Part shown: one piece after another, positions 18,601 through 25,229 of the stretch
How the letters are laid out: each line of letters opens with the position of its first letter
How positions within the stretch are numbered: the stretch's first letter is position 1
Source: an uncultured Verrucomicrobiota bacterium
Lineage (GTDB): Bacteria; Verrucomicrobiota; Verrucomicrobiia; Limisphaerales; UBA1319
NCBI GenBank assembly: GCA_903845125.1
Contig: CAIMWS010000359.1
Location: 1-45,065, forward strand
Length of the DNA stretch: 45,065 bases
Direction: 5' to 3'
Notes under the pieces: model-generated
Seen by the model: the letters and a program-made list of their open reading frames with translations, nothing else
The model's database searches: none
Told to the model about the DNA's origin: nothing
Made by a program: the position numbers and the translations under genes

Positions 18601-18787
18601 AGTGGGGTCCGACGCGGATGGGACCTGGACCCTCCGGGTGGCCTGGCCCGGCCAGGCGACACGCGAATTCCGCGGTCTCCGCCATCCCAGCGCGGCGTTC
18701 CGCGAGCTGACCTGGCTCGGATTCGTGAGCATGGCCGCCACCCGCACGAGCTTCGACTTGGACAACCTCAGGCTGGCCAACCAATAA
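15614..18787 (+). CDS. Exported right-handed beta-helix protein (GH141-like) with flanking beta modules
   Basis: 1057 aa from the ATG at 15614, one base after the preceding stop; an in-frame upstream ATG (15563) lies inside the HzsA-like gene and would spoil the signal peptide (about 1-26, LPALLLITGIPLAAQ). Residues about 35-95 are a 'STNLRDWTNW...MFRAFEVP' FYR-like module. From about 195 the sequence is typical of GH141-like/parallel beta-helix enzymes: FYVAPGGSNGWSG, GPLADLAGARDA, VVADGAYALTSPLVL, PVFSGGRRITGW and LWVNGRRATRARSPN, then many short beta-helix turns (about 450-770). The last ~200 residues look like a concanavalin/LamG beta-sandwich (FFQDFEW... to ...FDLDNLRLANQ). GH141 includes alpha-L-fucosidase activity, which would fit the neighbouring GH95 gene; the family placement is from recalled sequence style and not proven. 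Acts outside the cytoplasm. Confidence 0.83.
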   Translation: MRQPGFRIVWLPALLLITGIPLAAQSRLGIALPSAQAPRLWLEGQPEVTYGIEVSTNLRDWTNWLSLAPGSGRVELSPPRGDAPRQMFRAFEVPQATLANPPLGALLGSNSPAIILNLAGLPAPPLPVALWINGVRAPTAWQFGSHSATGTLAQPLPDGQVNVRVEVQDLDQHPLAAASTTFAVAARTNVFYVAPGGSNGWSGRFRQPAADGANGPLADLAGARDARRSWRLKGGAELPASIVVADGAYALTSPLVLSYLDSGAPATPVVYQAAPGARPVFSGGRRITGWQPGAQGIWTTRLPEVNGQTWYFEQLWVNGRRATRARSPNQFYHYMQQPVPTLGNRAFQAAPATLQALAQLNGANLHDVTVVAYHSWETSRHRISSMDTNTGLVILTGDAPWAFLSWGSNQRFHLENFPAALDAPGEWFLSRDGQLSYLPLPGENLAEAEVYAPVTAPFLRLVGEPASDRHVEWVTFQGLCFTHGQYVLPAAGHGDGQAETTIPAAISVTGGRHITLRDLAVSRVGTWGMEFHDGSSDCLVSHCCLEDLGAGGIRIGDTTAPAATSGHTTRIRIDNNIIRAGGRIHAGAIGVWIGHSGGNWVTHNEIADFFYTGISVGWVWGYSPSLAVSNHIDLNHIHHLGWGVLSDLGGVYTLGVSPGTTVNQNRLHDIFSYDQYGRGGWGLYNDEGSSYITVASNLVYRTKTGGYHQHYGASNRVANNILAFSLDGQIQRSRAESHQSFTFENNLVYWSGGRLLAGTWSDYHFLMRSNLYWNTTGENIDFNGLSLAAWQQAGQDRGSRLADPLFLAPAQDDFRLASASPARLAGFVPFDTAAAGIYGEAAWIAQASSVPYGPVEFPPTPPPMQFFQDFEWLPLGAAPPLAVVSVESKGDSIAVTNVAASGGRNCLRITDAPGLQQLFNPHFYYQPDHRQGTTTCGFDIRVEAATDMYHEWRDWRSATYQTGPSFWIRQGRLSVAGTALLNIPLGQWVHLEVVSKVGSDADGTWTLRVAWPGQATREFRGLRHPSAAFRELTWLGFVSMAATRTSFDLDNLRLANQ

Positions 18788-18977
18788 ATCTGCCACCCGC
18801 TACCGCCCCGGATGGCCGCCCCCGGGAGCAGGCGCTGATCCGTGCCGCCAGGGGCGCCTTCCATGACTTCGGATGATTTAAATTGATTAATGTTTCACAG
18901 TATTTTACCTTATTTTAAACAATCCCGCCGGGCGGCCTGGGAACAGCCCGCAACCGATCCGGCGGAGCGAGCAGGGC

Positions 18978-21062
18978 GTGAAACCGAGAGAAAATCCAAA
19001 CCGGCTGCGGTTGACAAATGGTTCACGGATCGGGGTGATTGGGGGTGGTCCGGCGGGCGCCTTTTTCGCCATCCACCTGCTGAACCGGGCCCGGGCGCTG
19101 GGCCTGGATCTCTCGCTCCACATCTTCGAGCGGCGGCGGAGCGATGCCACCGCCAGCCAATGCCCCGGCGCCAATTGGAAAGGCTGCAATTATTGTGCCG
19201 GGGGGCTGTCGCCGAAGCTGATCGAAACGCTCGAGGAAATGGGCCTGGCCGTGCCGGAAAGTATCGTGCAAGGCAAGGTCCGGTCGATCACCATCGAAGG
19301 GCATTGGAAGAACATCGAATTCCATGTGCCGGATGACCGGAAAATGCTGGCGGTTTACCGGGGATCGCGGCCAACCGGCCGTCCCGACAGCCGGGCCAGC
19401 TTCGACTCCTTCCTGCTCGATGAGGCCATCCGGGCGGGCGCCCATTTGGCTGGCGCGGAGATCACCGGAGCCGATTTCACTCCGGCCGGCCGGCCGCTCC
19501 TGGGCCACCAAACCAGCACGGGCACGCAATGGACCGAGCTGGACTTCGTGGTGTTCGCCTCCGGCGTGAATGAAATGGCCTCCTGCGTGCACCACGGCAT
19601 CCCGCTGCTGGACACGATCCGGCGGCTGATGCCCGCCTTCGTGCCGCCGGGGCTGCGCCGGACACTGATTTTTGAATTGGAGGCGGACCCCCACCTGCTG
19701 ACCAGTTTGGACGGCCAGGTTCATTTCCCCGAATACGGCTCCCGGATGCTGCGCCTGGAGATGTGCTCCATCATTCCCAAACGGGGCTTCATCACCGTCG
19801 TGCTGGTGGGCGGCAGCGTGGACCAGGCCCGAACCAAGGTGGATTACCAGCGGATCCTGGGCCATTTCCTGGAACTGCCGCATATTCACCGGCTGCTGGC
19901 CCGGTGCGACCATACCCGCATGGCCTGCTTCTGCAATCCGTCGATGGTCGTGGGCACCGCCCGCCACCCGTTCACGGACCGCGTGGCCGTCGTAGGGGAC
20001 CTGGCCACCACGCGGCTGTACAAGGATGGCATTCTCTCGGCCTGCCAAACGGCCCGGGCGCTGGCCGATACGGCGCTAGAGGCGGGCATTGATGCCCGGA
20101 GCCTGGCCCAAGGCTATCTGCCGGCCATCGAGCGGTTTCGCCGGGACAACCGGTTCGCGGCGGTCGTGTTCCGGTTGCACCGGATTTTCTTCAGCTCCCC
20201 CATGCTGAGCCGGGTGCTTTACCAGGCGGTGATCACCGAGCGGAAAAATTCGTGGCGGGGGGAGCGACGGCTCAAAAGGTTGCTGTGGCAGATCGCCAGT
20301 GGTGACGCGCAGTATGAGGATATATTCTATTCCGCCATCCACCCCACCACCGTCTGGCTGGTGTTCACCAATGGCTGGTTGCTCACCCTCCGGAATTACT
20401 TCACCGAATGCCTCTTCGGCCTCGATTGGCGGGGCTTCGGGCGCTTCACCACCGGGGTGGCCCGGGAACGCCTGGAGGGCAAGCGGGCTGAATTCGCGCG
20501 GCTCATCACGGAATCGGACATTGCGGTTCCGAACCGGCTGGAATTCGAACGGATGTACACCATCCGCATCCTGGCCCCCCGCCGCCAGATCCTGGAACAA
20601 CTCGGCACTTTCGGGGAACCCAACCGCAAGTTCCTCAAGGCCCGCTTCCTGCGGGTTGCCCGCACGGATGGACGTCCGAATGAACCTGGCTGCGTGATCC
20701 GCTACACGGTGATCCACCGCCGTTTGCACTTCAGCCTGGTCCTCGAGCAGATCCGCGGCGGGCACCTGCTCGTTTACCGGGTGCGTGATGGCTTCGCCCG
20801 CGGCGGCGTGCTCCTGTTTGAAATTGAGCAACTCACGGAGGAGTCCTGCAACCTATCCATCTACGTGGCCTTCAACTTCCAACGGGGTGGTGGCTGGCTC
20901 AGCCGGGCTTTCTGGCATGCCTTTCGGTGGCTTTTCCCGGCCTTTGTACATGATGTGATTTGGAACCACTCCCTCTGCCAATTAAAGGATGTAGCGGAGC
21001 AGGAATACATTGCCTCCATCCCGTCTGCTCCCACGCCCTCCCCCGGCGAACCGTGCCGGTAA
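18978..21062 (+). CDS. FAD-dependent oxidoreductase (geranylgeranyl-reductase-like) fused to a C-terminal SRPBCC-like domain
   Basis: 694 aa from a GTG at 18978; no signal peptide. The N-terminus has a Rossmann FAD site (RIGVIGGGPAGAFFA, G22-G27) and a second FAD motif in GDLATTRLYKDGILSACQTA around 335-355, as in the geranylgeranyl-reductase/halogenase-like flavoproteins. Shortly after the first motif are three cysteines, C62-x7-C70-x2-C73 (CNYCAGGLS), near where GGR-type enzymes have a CGGGLS-like motif. From about 526 (MYTIRILAPRRQIL) to ~675 follows a second domain with alternating strands and amphipathic helices that looks like an SRPBCC/START or cyclase-type pocket; this is a structural guess. 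The linker (~390-520) is Arg- and aromatic-rich. No lipid or polyketide genes lie beside it. It is flanked by gaps of 190 and 620 bp, so it is probably transcribed alone. Confidence 0.8.
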   Translation: MKPRENPNRLRLTNGSRIGVIGGGPAGAFFAIHLLNRARALGLDLSLHIFERRRSDATASQCPGANWKGCNYCAGGLSPKLIETLEEMGLAVPESIVQGKVRSITIEGHWKNIEFHVPDDRKMLAVYRGSRPTGRPDSRASFDSFLLDEAIRAGAHLAGAEITGADFTPAGRPLLGHQTSTGTQWTELDFVVFASGVNEMASCVHHGIPLLDTIRRLMPAFVPPGLRRTLIFELEADPHLLTSLDGQVHFPEYGSRMLRLEMCSIIPKRGFITVVLVGGSVDQARTKVDYQRILGHFLELPHIHRLLARCDHTRMACFCNPSMVVGTARHPFTDRVAVVGDLATTRLYKDGILSACQTARALADTALEAGIDARSLAQGYLPAIERFRRDNRFAAVVFRLHRIFFSSPMLSRVLYQAVITERKNSWRGERRLKRLLWQIASGDAQYEDIFYSAIHPTTVWLVFTNGWLLTLRNYFTECLFGLDWRGFGRFTTGVARERLEGKRAEFARLITESDIAVPNRLEFERMYTIRILAPRRQILEQLGTFGEPNRKFLKARFLRVARTDGRPNEPGCVIRYTVIHRRLHFSLVLEQIRGGHLLVYRVRDGFARGGVLLFEIEQLTEESCNLSIYVAFNFQRGGGWLSRAFWHAFRWLFPAFVHDVIWNHSLCQLKDVAEQEYIASIPSAPTPSPGEPCR

Positions 21063-21611
21063 ATGGCCACGGCGAAAAGGAACATCCAGGGTGAGGGGAC
21101 ACCCCTTTCGCCAGCGGCAGGATCAAAACATCCCCCTGCCAGTTCACGAAGCGGGCCTGTCCAGAGGCCATTTGCAGGGTGGTTTTTGCGGACTGGGACC
21201 GTCCTTCGGAGCTGAGTTCAGGTTTCGTTATTGCAGAAAAGGTGGCGCACGGAATGCCGCCGCACCTCCGAAATCGGGTTTGCCTCAGCGCCCACCGCGC
21301 GACGCTAATCCAGCCCAGGGCATCGCCCTGGGTGAACCGCGCAATCATCCATCGTCAACCCTGAAAGGGCGGCATCATCGAACGGAATGAAACCCCAGCG
21401 TGCCAGATACCGGATCCGCCCGCGTTGGGCCATTCGGGGTGGAATGAAATGCGAATGCCACAGTTGGTTCCAGCCTTTCCTGGCTGGCCATGGATTGGCC
21501 GGTGCACAACCCAGCAATGCCCTTAGATGTCCCGGTCTGGATTATTGACGCCACTTCGGCCTGCGCGAGGGGAAGGTTGCCCGCGAACGCCTGGCCTTAT
21601 ACCACAATAAG
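21063..21611. other. Intergenic region with palindromic repeat copy A
   Basis: No supported gene over about 550 bp; short open frames here are low-complexity translations of repeats. It holds a small hairpin after the oxidoreductase gene (AGGGG-ACA-CCCCT, 21095-21107, followed only by TT, so a poor terminator) and copy A of a dispersed GC-rich palindrome (21305-21369). Confidence 0.5.
21305..21369 (+). repeat. Dispersed palindromic repeat, copy A
   Basis: CTAATCCAG (21305-21313) leads into a perfect 8-bp hairpin CCCAGGGC-ATC-GCCCTGGG (21314-21332), followed by a small CCCT-GAA-AGGG hairpin (21359-21369). The 28-base lead plus hairpin matches the reverse complement of copy B (24973-25000) at 24 of 28 positions by eye. 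Confidence 0.7.
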
Positions 21612-21638
21612 AAAAAAGGGACCGGTGTAACCGGTCCC
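21612..21638 (-). terminator. Rho-independent terminator of the LamG protein gene
   Basis: On the minus strand a perfect 8-bp GC-rich hairpin (GGGACCGG and CCGGTCCC, 5-base loop; plus-strand 21618-21625 and 21631-21638) is followed immediately by six T residues. It lies 45 bp beyond the LamG protein stop codon. Textbook form. Confidence 0.92.
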
Positions 21639-21682
21639 TTGCAGGATTAGAATTTATTTATTTTACACCCATCCTCAACGGA

Positions 21683-24673
21683 CTATTGGGAGGCGGCGCG
21701 GTAGAACTTGTTGCCAGCGGCTGGAATGGTCACGGCGAACGGGCTGGCGGCTCCCGCAACATCGGTCCAAGTCCCGTTCACGCTGTCGCTGGCCTGCAAT
21801 TTGCCAGTGTAGGTGATCGTGAGGGTGGTACCGGATTTGGCATAGCTCAGGGTGACGGCTGTCACCGGCTTGTAGGCATCATTGAAATCCCAGTAAGCCA
21901 GGATTTGGGTCGAGGAGGCCAAATCCTTCGGGGAAGTGCCTTTGAACAATTTTTGGATATTGCTTTCATCCAGCGCGGTCGCATAGACCGCCGCTTCGTC
22001 CAGCAGACCGTGCATGGAAGCATTATCCGGCGGATCGTAGCCCCAATAAGCCACGGTGAAATCCGTTGGCAACGGATTAGCTGTGCCATCGCCCTGAACG
22101 AACAGAACACCATCAATCCAGATTTCCTTCGTACCCAAATTCTTGACGAAAGCGATGTGGTGCCAATTAGTCCACCAAGTGTCATTTCCCGAATAATCCG
22201 GGAAAGTGGAGATAGCTGCGTTAAGACGCTGGGAACCGGCCGTGCAGCATCCCGCTGTGTCAAAGTACAGGGTGCCACCGCTCCACGGGGCGTGTGTGCC
22301 GATGCCGCGGGTGGAACCGTTGGAGATTGGCGAAACTCCCCAGAAGAGCGCCGAGCTTACTACGTTATATAGCTTCTGCCAGGCCACGATCGTGAACGAA
22401 TCGTTGGTGCCAGCAATGTTCAAGAAGTTTGCATCGTCAATATAAACTGACTGGCCAGCACCGGCGCTGGTGAAGTCGATGGCATAATCTCCAGGAACGC
22501 CGCTCTTACCGCCGCCATCCGCAGTGAATTTGGCAACCCCATTCAGAGCTCCAACGTAGTTGTGCATTTTGTCTTTGGTATACATCCCAACTGTGAAGGA
22601 CCACTGGATTGTCTTGGTGCCACCAGCCGCGATTGGATAGGTGAGGGAGGCGGTATGAGTTGACATCATCGCAAAGTCAGGACTTGGGACATATTTCACG
22701 GTCACCAGGTTCACATTGCGAGTTACAGTAGCAGTAGAGGCCAATTTCCCATCGATCGACAAGCTGACCTTGGTCAGATCCCAAGGAGTGCTGCCATCGG
22801 AGTGTTGCACCTGCACCAGATTACGCGGAGCAGTGGTGTTGCCATCGGCAGGGGTGAAGGAGGTGAAAAGCCCATCAACCGGGATATCGTTGAAATCCCA
22901 ATAAGCCATCAGGCCATTGGCGGCGGGCAGGGTGGTGGGAACTGTCCCAGTGAAGAGCTTATTAATATCGGCCTCAACCAACTGTTTGGACCAAATCGCG
23001 AAATCATCGACAATCGAGGCATCGGCACCGATTTGGAGGCGATAAAAATCCGTAGGCAAGAGACCAGTATTGCTGGCTTCATAGAAGATTTTACCGTCAA
23101 TCCAGATCTGTTTGACGTCGGCTTTTTTGCTGAAAACAAAATGGTGCCAATTAGTCCACCATCCAGCATCACCCGTATAATCGGCGAAGGTATTGATGTT
23201 GGCATTCATGCGTTGAGTGGCAGCATCGCAGCAGCCAGCTGTGTCGAAGTAGATGGTGCTGTCACCCCACGGAACATGAGCTTGCCAGCCGCGTTCCCCG
23301 TTGTTGCTCGAGGGAGAATAGGCCCAGAATACGGAATCGCTGGGGATACCATATTTTTTCATCCAGAAGGAGAATGACATTTCGTCGTTCTTGGTCGCAT
23401 CGTTCAGGAAGGCACCGCTGGGGACGGAAACATACCCACCGGCATTGCTTTTCAAATCCATGCCGTAGTCTCCCGGCTTGCCGGAAAATCCACCGCCGCC
23501 CGGTGTAAAACTGGCCGTTCCTGCTAAAATACCTATTCGGGAAGCCACTTTATCCTTGGTATAACCGCCCACGGTAAAGGTCCAGTCAAAGCTGGAGGTG
23601 CCAGTGGCGGTGGGATAGGTGAACGCCGCGGTGTGCTTGGATTGTGTCTCAAAAAGTGGAGTCGGAACATAACTCACGGTGGCTTTTTTGCCATCTTTGA
23701 CGAAGGTGACCGCCACATCGGTGCCATCCACCTTCAGGCTGACTTTGGAAGCATCCCATGCGATGGTTCCATCCAGATGAACAATCTGAATTAAGTTGGG
23801 TGCAGCCGCGGTGGCTTTGTCCGCGGGCAGGATGCTCGTGAACGCGCCTTCAGCGGGCACATCATTGAAGTCCCAATAGGCGGTTAGTTTCGTGGTGGAC
23901 GCCAACGCCGTCGGCAAAGTGCCAGTAAACAACTTTTGGACGTCAGCCTCTTCCAGCGCTGTCCCGTAAACGCTAAAATCATCGATCAAGCCATGCATCA
24001 GGCTGGCACCGGTGCCATCCGAGCCCAAGTAAAGGCTGGTGAAATCTTGCGGCAAAACTGCGGTGTTGGCACCCTCCAGGAAGATCACGCCGTCGATCCA
24101 GACCCGTTTGACCTCCGCTTTCTTGGTGAAAACGAAATGGTGCCAGTTGGTCCAACAAGCAGTGGTGCCCCCAAAAGTTTGATAATCGGGCAGATTGGCC
24201 ACATCCCCGTTGATACGCTGGGTGCCCCCATCGCAACAACCAACCGTGTCAAAATAAATATTATTATTGCTCCAAGGGGTATGCGCCTGCCATCCACGGC
24301 CACTGGCGGCAGCATTCGCCCAGAACACGGAGGAGTCCGCGATGTCATATTTCTTGACCCAGATCGAGAAAGTCATCTCATCGTTCTTGGCCGTATCGTT
24401 CAAGAAAGAGGCATCTTGGATGACCACAGGGCCAGTACCTCTGCCAAAATCAATGGCGGTATCGCCGGCTTTGCCGGTATGGCCTGCGGCATCTGCCGTA
24501 AACATCGAGCCATTGCGCAGCTGGCCCGAGTAACCTTTGAGTTTGTCCTTAGTCTCGAGGGTGGGAATCCCGGCCGCAGTGGCCTGGGAGACAGCCGCCA
24601 GCGAAAACGCTGTAGCCGCGAGCAAACCCCAGCGAGTCAGCCGGGAAATGCGGTTTGAACTGGTTTTTCTCAT
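21683..24673 (-). CDS. Exported three-repeat LamG/concanavalin-like surface protein
   Basis: 996 aa with a long signal peptide (about 1-34, ending ATA-AG). Three tandem copies of a ~330-residue unit start near 46, 381 and 715. Each contains a LamG-like beta-sandwich with conserved blocks: a Gly/Asp-rich 'GD.(A/G)(I/M)D' strand, 'NDEM(T/S)FS(I/F)W', 'YFDT.GCC', 'W(T)NWHH..F.K' and '(V/I)WIDG..F'. The vicinal cysteine pair recurs in every unit: 146-147, 481-482 and 809-810. Units one and two end in a further Ig-like segment (YWDFND... to ...FTVG). The C-terminus (about 935-996) is a FYR-type module ending NKFYRAASQ. An AAAAAAGGA precedes the ATG at good spacing. GC content is visibly lower (roughly half) than in most neighbours, which may reflect transfer or high expression. 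Likely a carbohydrate-binding or adhesive surface protein; monocistronic, with its own terminator. Confidence 0.87.
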   Translation of the reverse strand: MRKTSSNRISRLTRWGLLAATAFSLAAVSQATAAGIPTLETKDKLKGYSGQLRNGSMFTADAAGHTGKAGDTAIDFGRGTGPVVIQDASFLNDTAKNDEMTFSIWVKKYDIADSSVFWANAAASGRGWQAHTPWSNNNIYFDTVGCCDGGTQRINGDVANLPDYQTFGGTTACWTNWHHFVFTKKAEVKRVWIDGVIFLEGANTAVLPQDFTSLYLGSDGTGASLMHGLIDDFSVYGTALEEADVQKLFTGTLPTALASTTKLTAYWDFNDVPAEGAFTSILPADKATAAAPNLIQIVHLDGTIAWDASKVSLKVDGTDVAVTFVKDGKKATVSYVPTPLFETQSKHTAAFTYPTATGTSSFDWTFTVGGYTKDKVASRIGILAGTASFTPGGGGFSGKPGDYGMDLKSNAGGYVSVPSGAFLNDATKNDEMSFSFWMKKYGIPSDSVFWAYSPSSNNGERGWQAHVPWGDSTIYFDTAGCCDAATQRMNANINTFADYTGDAGWWTNWHHFVFSKKADVKQIWIDGKIFYEASNTGLLPTDFYRLQIGADASIVDDFAIWSKQLVEADINKLFTGTVPTTLPAANGLMAYWDFNDIPVDGLFTSFTPADGNTTAPRNLVQVQHSDGSTPWDLTKVSLSIDGKLASTATVTRNVNLVTVKYVPSPDFAMMSTHTASLTYPIAAGGTKTIQWSFTVGMYTKDKMHNYVGALNGVAKFTADGGGKSGVPGDYAIDFTSAGAGQSVYIDDANFLNIAGTNDSFTIVAWQKLYNVVSSALFWGVSPISNGSTRGIGTHAPWSGGTLYFDTAGCCTAGSQRLNAAISTFPDYSGNDTWWTNWHHIAFVKNLGTKEIWIDGVLFVQGDGTANPLPTDFTVAYWGYDPPDNASMHGLLDEAAVYATALDESNIQKLFKGTSPKDLASSTQILAYWDFNDAYKPVTAVTLSYAKSGTTLTITYTGKLQASDSVNGTWTDVAGAASPFAVTIPAAGNKFYRAASQ

Positions 24674-24934
24674 GCTGTTCCTTTTTTATTATGGTTTAAC
24701 TGAGTGCTTCGGTTAATTCACTAAACACTACGGGTGAACAATGGCGATACTAAATTGGGTTCAACCGGCCGTCAAGCAGCTTGCACCATCCATCAATTGC
24801 ATTTATTCCAGATTGCTGGCATTTCCCTCTGACTCATGGATGCTGCGGATTATTATTCCCCAAAGCGGCCCCATTAACAACCCGTGGAGGGCATGGGCCT
24901 GGCAACCATTCCCCGGTGCTGGCTGGTTTATTCC

Positions 24935-25020
24935 GCCCTTTCCGGGCTTGGGCCGGGTTCTTCTACGCCTTTCCCAAGGCATCGCCCTGGGCTGGATTAG
25001 GGCCGCCCCTTTGGGGCAGG
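24935..25020 (-). repeat. Dispersed palindromic repeat, copy B
   Basis: Successive hairpins: GCCC-TTTCC-GGGC (24935-24947), CCCAAGGC-ATC-GCCCTGGG (24973-24991) and GCCCC-TTT-GGGGC (25005-25017). Its 24973-25000 part is the reverse complement of copy A (24 of 28), and its 24989-25020 part matches copy C at 27 of 32 positions. It therefore links the two hairpin types as one composite element. Confidence 0.75.
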
Positions 25021-25175
25021 CGTGATTGGAAAAATCCAAGGCGATTCCACGCGTTGGACGAGGCTTTCCCAACTTGATCAAGGGCGACCATAATCAGAAG
25101 TAAGTGCCAGGTGACACCAACCATGATGAACATCGCGGCCCAAGTGGTTTACCCAACAGCAAGTCCAACGTGGCT

Positions 25176-25207
25176 GGGCTGGATTGGTACCGCCCCGTTG
25201 GGGCTGG
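25176..25207 (-). repeat. Dispersed palindromic repeat, copy C (partial)
   Basis: GGGCTGGATT followed by the hairpin GCCCC-GTT-GGGGC (25192-25204); 27 of 32 bases match copy B in the same orientation. It sits 23 bp beyond the stop codon of the prc-like gene, where the hairpin could protect the 3' end of the transcript, though no T tract follows. Confidence 0.72.
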
Positions 25208-25229
25208 AGCAATTGGCCTGATGAATCAA

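Larger units (their letters stand above)
24674..25229. other. Intergenic region with repeat copies B and C
   Basis: About 556 bp without a supported gene. The side next to 24673 is AT-rich (24680-24760) and should hold the promoter and the good ribosome binding site of the LamG gene. The rest contains the GC-rich palindromic copies B and C. Short open frames across it are translations of the repeats. Confidence 0.55.
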
